Positions 62,233 to 64,000 of a stretch of DNA of 64,000 bases are shown here, piece by piece; the first letter of the stretch is position 1; every line of letters starts with the position of its first letter. Source of the DNA: Pseudomonas sp. B21-040. Lineage in GTDB: Bacteria > Pseudomonadota > Gammaproteobacteria > Pseudomonadales > Pseudomonadaceae. The stretch covers positions 5,821,501 through 5,885,500 of the forward strand of contig NZ_CP087176.1 of NCBI RefSeq assembly GCF_024748695.1, given 5' to 3'. The position numbers and the translations under genes are program-made. A model generated the notes under the pieces. It saw only the letters and a program-made list of their open reading frames with translations, had not been told where the DNA came from and did not search any database.

Positions 62233-64000
62233 GGGCCGTAGCCTCCGCACTGATAGGGCTGGCGTACTCGGCTTTGAGATGGCCGTCCTGGTCCAGGAGC
62301 CAGGCATCCATGACTTGACGCACTACAGGCGCGGCGACCCCGGAACCGGACTCGCCGTTCTCGACCATGACCGACACCACGATTTGCGGGTTGTCGGCCG
62401 GCGCAAAGCCGACAAACAAGGCGTGGTCACGGTGGCGTTCTTGCACTTTGGAGCGGTCGTACTTCTCGCCCTGCTTGATCGCGACCACCTGGGCCGTACC
62501 ACTTTTGCCGGCGATCCGGTATTGCGCGCCGATCGAGGCCTTGCGCGCCGTACCGCGAGCGCCGTGCATCACTTGCTGCATACCGTGGTTGACCTTGGTC
62601 CAGTCGGACGGATCGCGCAGGACGATGTCCGGCATCGGGTTTTCATCCTTGGGCTTCACGCCCTCAACCGTCTTGGCCAGGTGCGGCCGGTTCCACACGC
62701 CTTTGTTGGCCACCAGCGCAGTGGCCTGGGCCAGCTGCAATGGCGTGGATTGCATGTAGCCCTGCCCGATCCCCAGAATCAGGGTTTCACCCGGGAACCA
62801 CGCCTGGCGCCGGGTCGCACGTTTCCATTCACGGGACGGCATCAGGCCCGGCGACTCTTCGAACATGTCCAGCGAGACCTTTTGGCCAATGCCGAATTTG
62901 CCCAGGTACGACGACAACCGGTCGATCCCCAGCTTGTGGGCCAGATCATAGAAGTAGGTGTCGTTGGACCGCATGATTGCCGTGTCCAGATCCACGTAAC
63001 CATCACCCGTACGGTTCCAGTTACGGTATTTGTGATCGTAGTTGGGCAGCATGTAGTAACCGGGGTCGAAGACTCGGGTCGACGCGGTGACCACCCCCGA
63101 ATCCAGACCGGCAATCGCCACCGCCGGCTTGATGGTCGAACCCGGCGGGTACAGGCCGCGCAACACGCGGTTGAACAGCGGCCGGTCGATGGAGTCGCGC
63201 AGCTCGGAATAGGCCTTGGAGCTGATGCCGGTGACGAACAGGTTCGGATCGAAACTCGGCTGACTGACCATCGCCAGCACTTCACCGGTTTTTGGGTCCA
63301 GTGCCACGACGGCACCACGACGTCCGCCAAGTGCGGTCTCGGCGGCTTCCTGCAATTTGATGTCCAGGCTCAGGACGATGTCCTTGCCAGGAATCGGATC
63401 GGTACGCTTGAGCACGCGCAATACGCGGCCCCGAGCGTTGGTTTCGACTTCCTCGTAACCGACCTGACCGTGCAGCTCGGGTTCGTAGAAGCGTTCGATG
63501 CCGGTTTTGCCAATTTGATGGGTGCCGCTGTAACTCACCGGATCCAGAGACTTGAGCTCTTTCTCGTTGATCCGCCCCATATAACCTACCGAGTGCGCAA
63601 AATGCGCACCCTGCGGATAGTGACGAACCAGCTGCGCGACCACTTCCACGCCCGGCAGACGGAACTGATTCACCGCGATACGGGCGATCTGTTCTTCGGT
63701 CAGCTCGAACAGGATCGGTACTGGCTCGAACGGCCGGCGCCCCTGCCGCATGCGCTTCTCGAAAATCATCCGATCCTCTGGAGTCAACTCCAGCACCTGG
63801 ACGATCACGTCGAGCACTTGTTGCCATTCACCAGAGCGTTCGCGGGTCATGCTCAGGCTGAAGCTGGGTCGGTTGTCGGCGATTACCACGCCATTGCGGT
63901 CGAAGATCAACCCGCGCGTGGGCGGAATCGGCTGCACATGGACGCGGTTGTTTTCCGAGAGGGTCGAGTGGTACTCGTACTGGATCACCTGAAGGAAATA
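62222..64000 (-). CDS. mrdA: Penicillin-binding protein 2 (transpeptidase), 5' end missing
   Basis: 592 codons are present and the frame stays open to the right edge, so the cytoplasmic tail and membrane anchor (about 40 residues) are outside. The visible N-terminus (QYEYHSTLSENNRVHVQPIP) and PPTRGLIFDRNGVVIADN form the pedestal domain. The transpeptidase motifs are SxxK in YPPGSTIKPAVAIAG, SxN in AIMRSNDTYFY and KSG in YRIAGKSGTAQVV. PBP2 cross-links side-wall peptidoglycan with RodA. The C-terminus ends ATAREE and overlaps rodA. Confidence 0.96.
   Translation of the reverse strand, partial: YFLQVIQYEYHSTLSENNRVHVQPIPPTRGLIFDRNGVVIADNRPSFSLSMTRERSGEWQQVLDVIVQVLELTPEDRMIFEKRMRQGRRPFEPVPILFELTEEQIARIAVNQFRLPGVEVVAQLVRHYPQGAHFAHSVGYMGRINEKELKSLDPVSYSGTHQIGKTGIERFYEPELHGQVGYEEVETNARGRVLRVLKRTDPIPGKDIVLSLDIKLQEAAETALGGRRGAVVALDPKTGEVLAMVSQPSFDPNLFVTGISSKAYSELRDSIDRPLFNRVLRGLYPPGSTIKPAVAIAGLDSGVVTASTRVFDPGYYMLPNYDHKYRNWNRTGDGYVDLDTAIMRSNDTYFYDLAHKLGIDRLSSYLGKFGIGQKVSLDMFEESPGLMPSREWKRATRRQAWFPGETLILGIGQGYMQSTPLQLAQATALVANKGVWNRPHLAKTVEGVKPKDENPMPDIVLRDPSDWTKVNHGMQQVMHGARGTARKASIGAQYRIAGKSGTAQVVAIKQGEKYDRSKVQERHRDHALFVGFAPADNPQIVVSVMVENGESGSGVAAPVVRQVMDAWLLDQDGHLKAEYASPISAEATAREE

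Overview
The window reads as chromosome of a Pseudomonas of the P. fluorescens group. Three things point there: the gene order from amn and ladS through thiD-thiE-hemL, miaB-ybeZ-ybeY-corC-lnt, leuS-lptE-holA and the lipA/lipB/dacA/rlpA/sltB1/rodA/mrdA block, which matches the order I know from P. aeruginosa; the protein sequences; and the many GTGGGAGC..GCTTGC..GCGAT type REP palindromes. Coding density is high, and genes are separated mostly by REP pairs or long palindromes. I found no tRNA, rRNA, CRISPR array, prophage or plasmid module, and no clear pseudogene.

Layout. 1-16.6 kb: accessory and housekeeping genes (IclR regulator, YpfJ-type zinc peptidase, alpha/beta hydrolase, HAD phosphatase with TesB, a GNAT acetyltransferase divergent from a histone-deacetylase-family protein, BaiN-like flavoprotein, RhlE helicase, YedA-like exporter divergent from an Lrp-type regulator). 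An intact IS3-family element sits at 11147-12388. It is inserted inside a REP pair, with a 3-bp duplication and a classic A AAA AAG frameshift site between orfA and orfB. It is followed by a DnaQ-like exonuclease/NYN nuclease pair, a DUF2076 protein, YciC and an EEP-family phosphohydrolase.

16.7-23.8 kb: an accessory catabolic island. It holds a TauABC/SsuABC-like ABC importer, a class III aminotransferase and a PuuC/KauB-like aldehyde dehydrogenase on the minus strand, divergent from a LysR regulator. The set looks like uptake, transamination and oxidation of an unidentified amine or aminosulfonate. 23.9-36.7 kb: HrpB, a lipoprotein, a CDF metal exporter, a DUF6515 protein, a second Lrp regulator, DUF2788, RluE, AMP nucleosidase, an AidB-like acyl-CoA dehydrogenase and the hybrid kinase LadS.

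37-64 kb: core genome. It carries thiamine and heme precursor genes, the miaB-ybeZYX-lnt RNA-maturation and lipoprotein-acylation string, leuS-lptE-holA, the ribosome-rescue factor arfA, a lytic transglycosylase, LD-carboxypeptidase, and the minus-strand elongasome/peptidoglycan/lipoate cluster (mrdA-rodA-sltB1-rlpA-dacA-ybeD-lipB-lipA) with start/stop overlaps. The right edge cuts mrdA (PBP2) and the left edge cuts a DMT transporter.

I saw no new multi-gene system. The most interesting signals are: the intragenic terminator hairpin in arfA, which implies production from non-stop mRNA; the IS3 element targeting a REP arm; a REP that supplies the stop codon of the Lrp gene; three copies of a palindrome with about 43-bp arms and variable loops; an orphan minus-strand terminator pointing to an unannotated short RNA near 29.1-29.3 kb; and the uncharacterised amine-type catabolic island.
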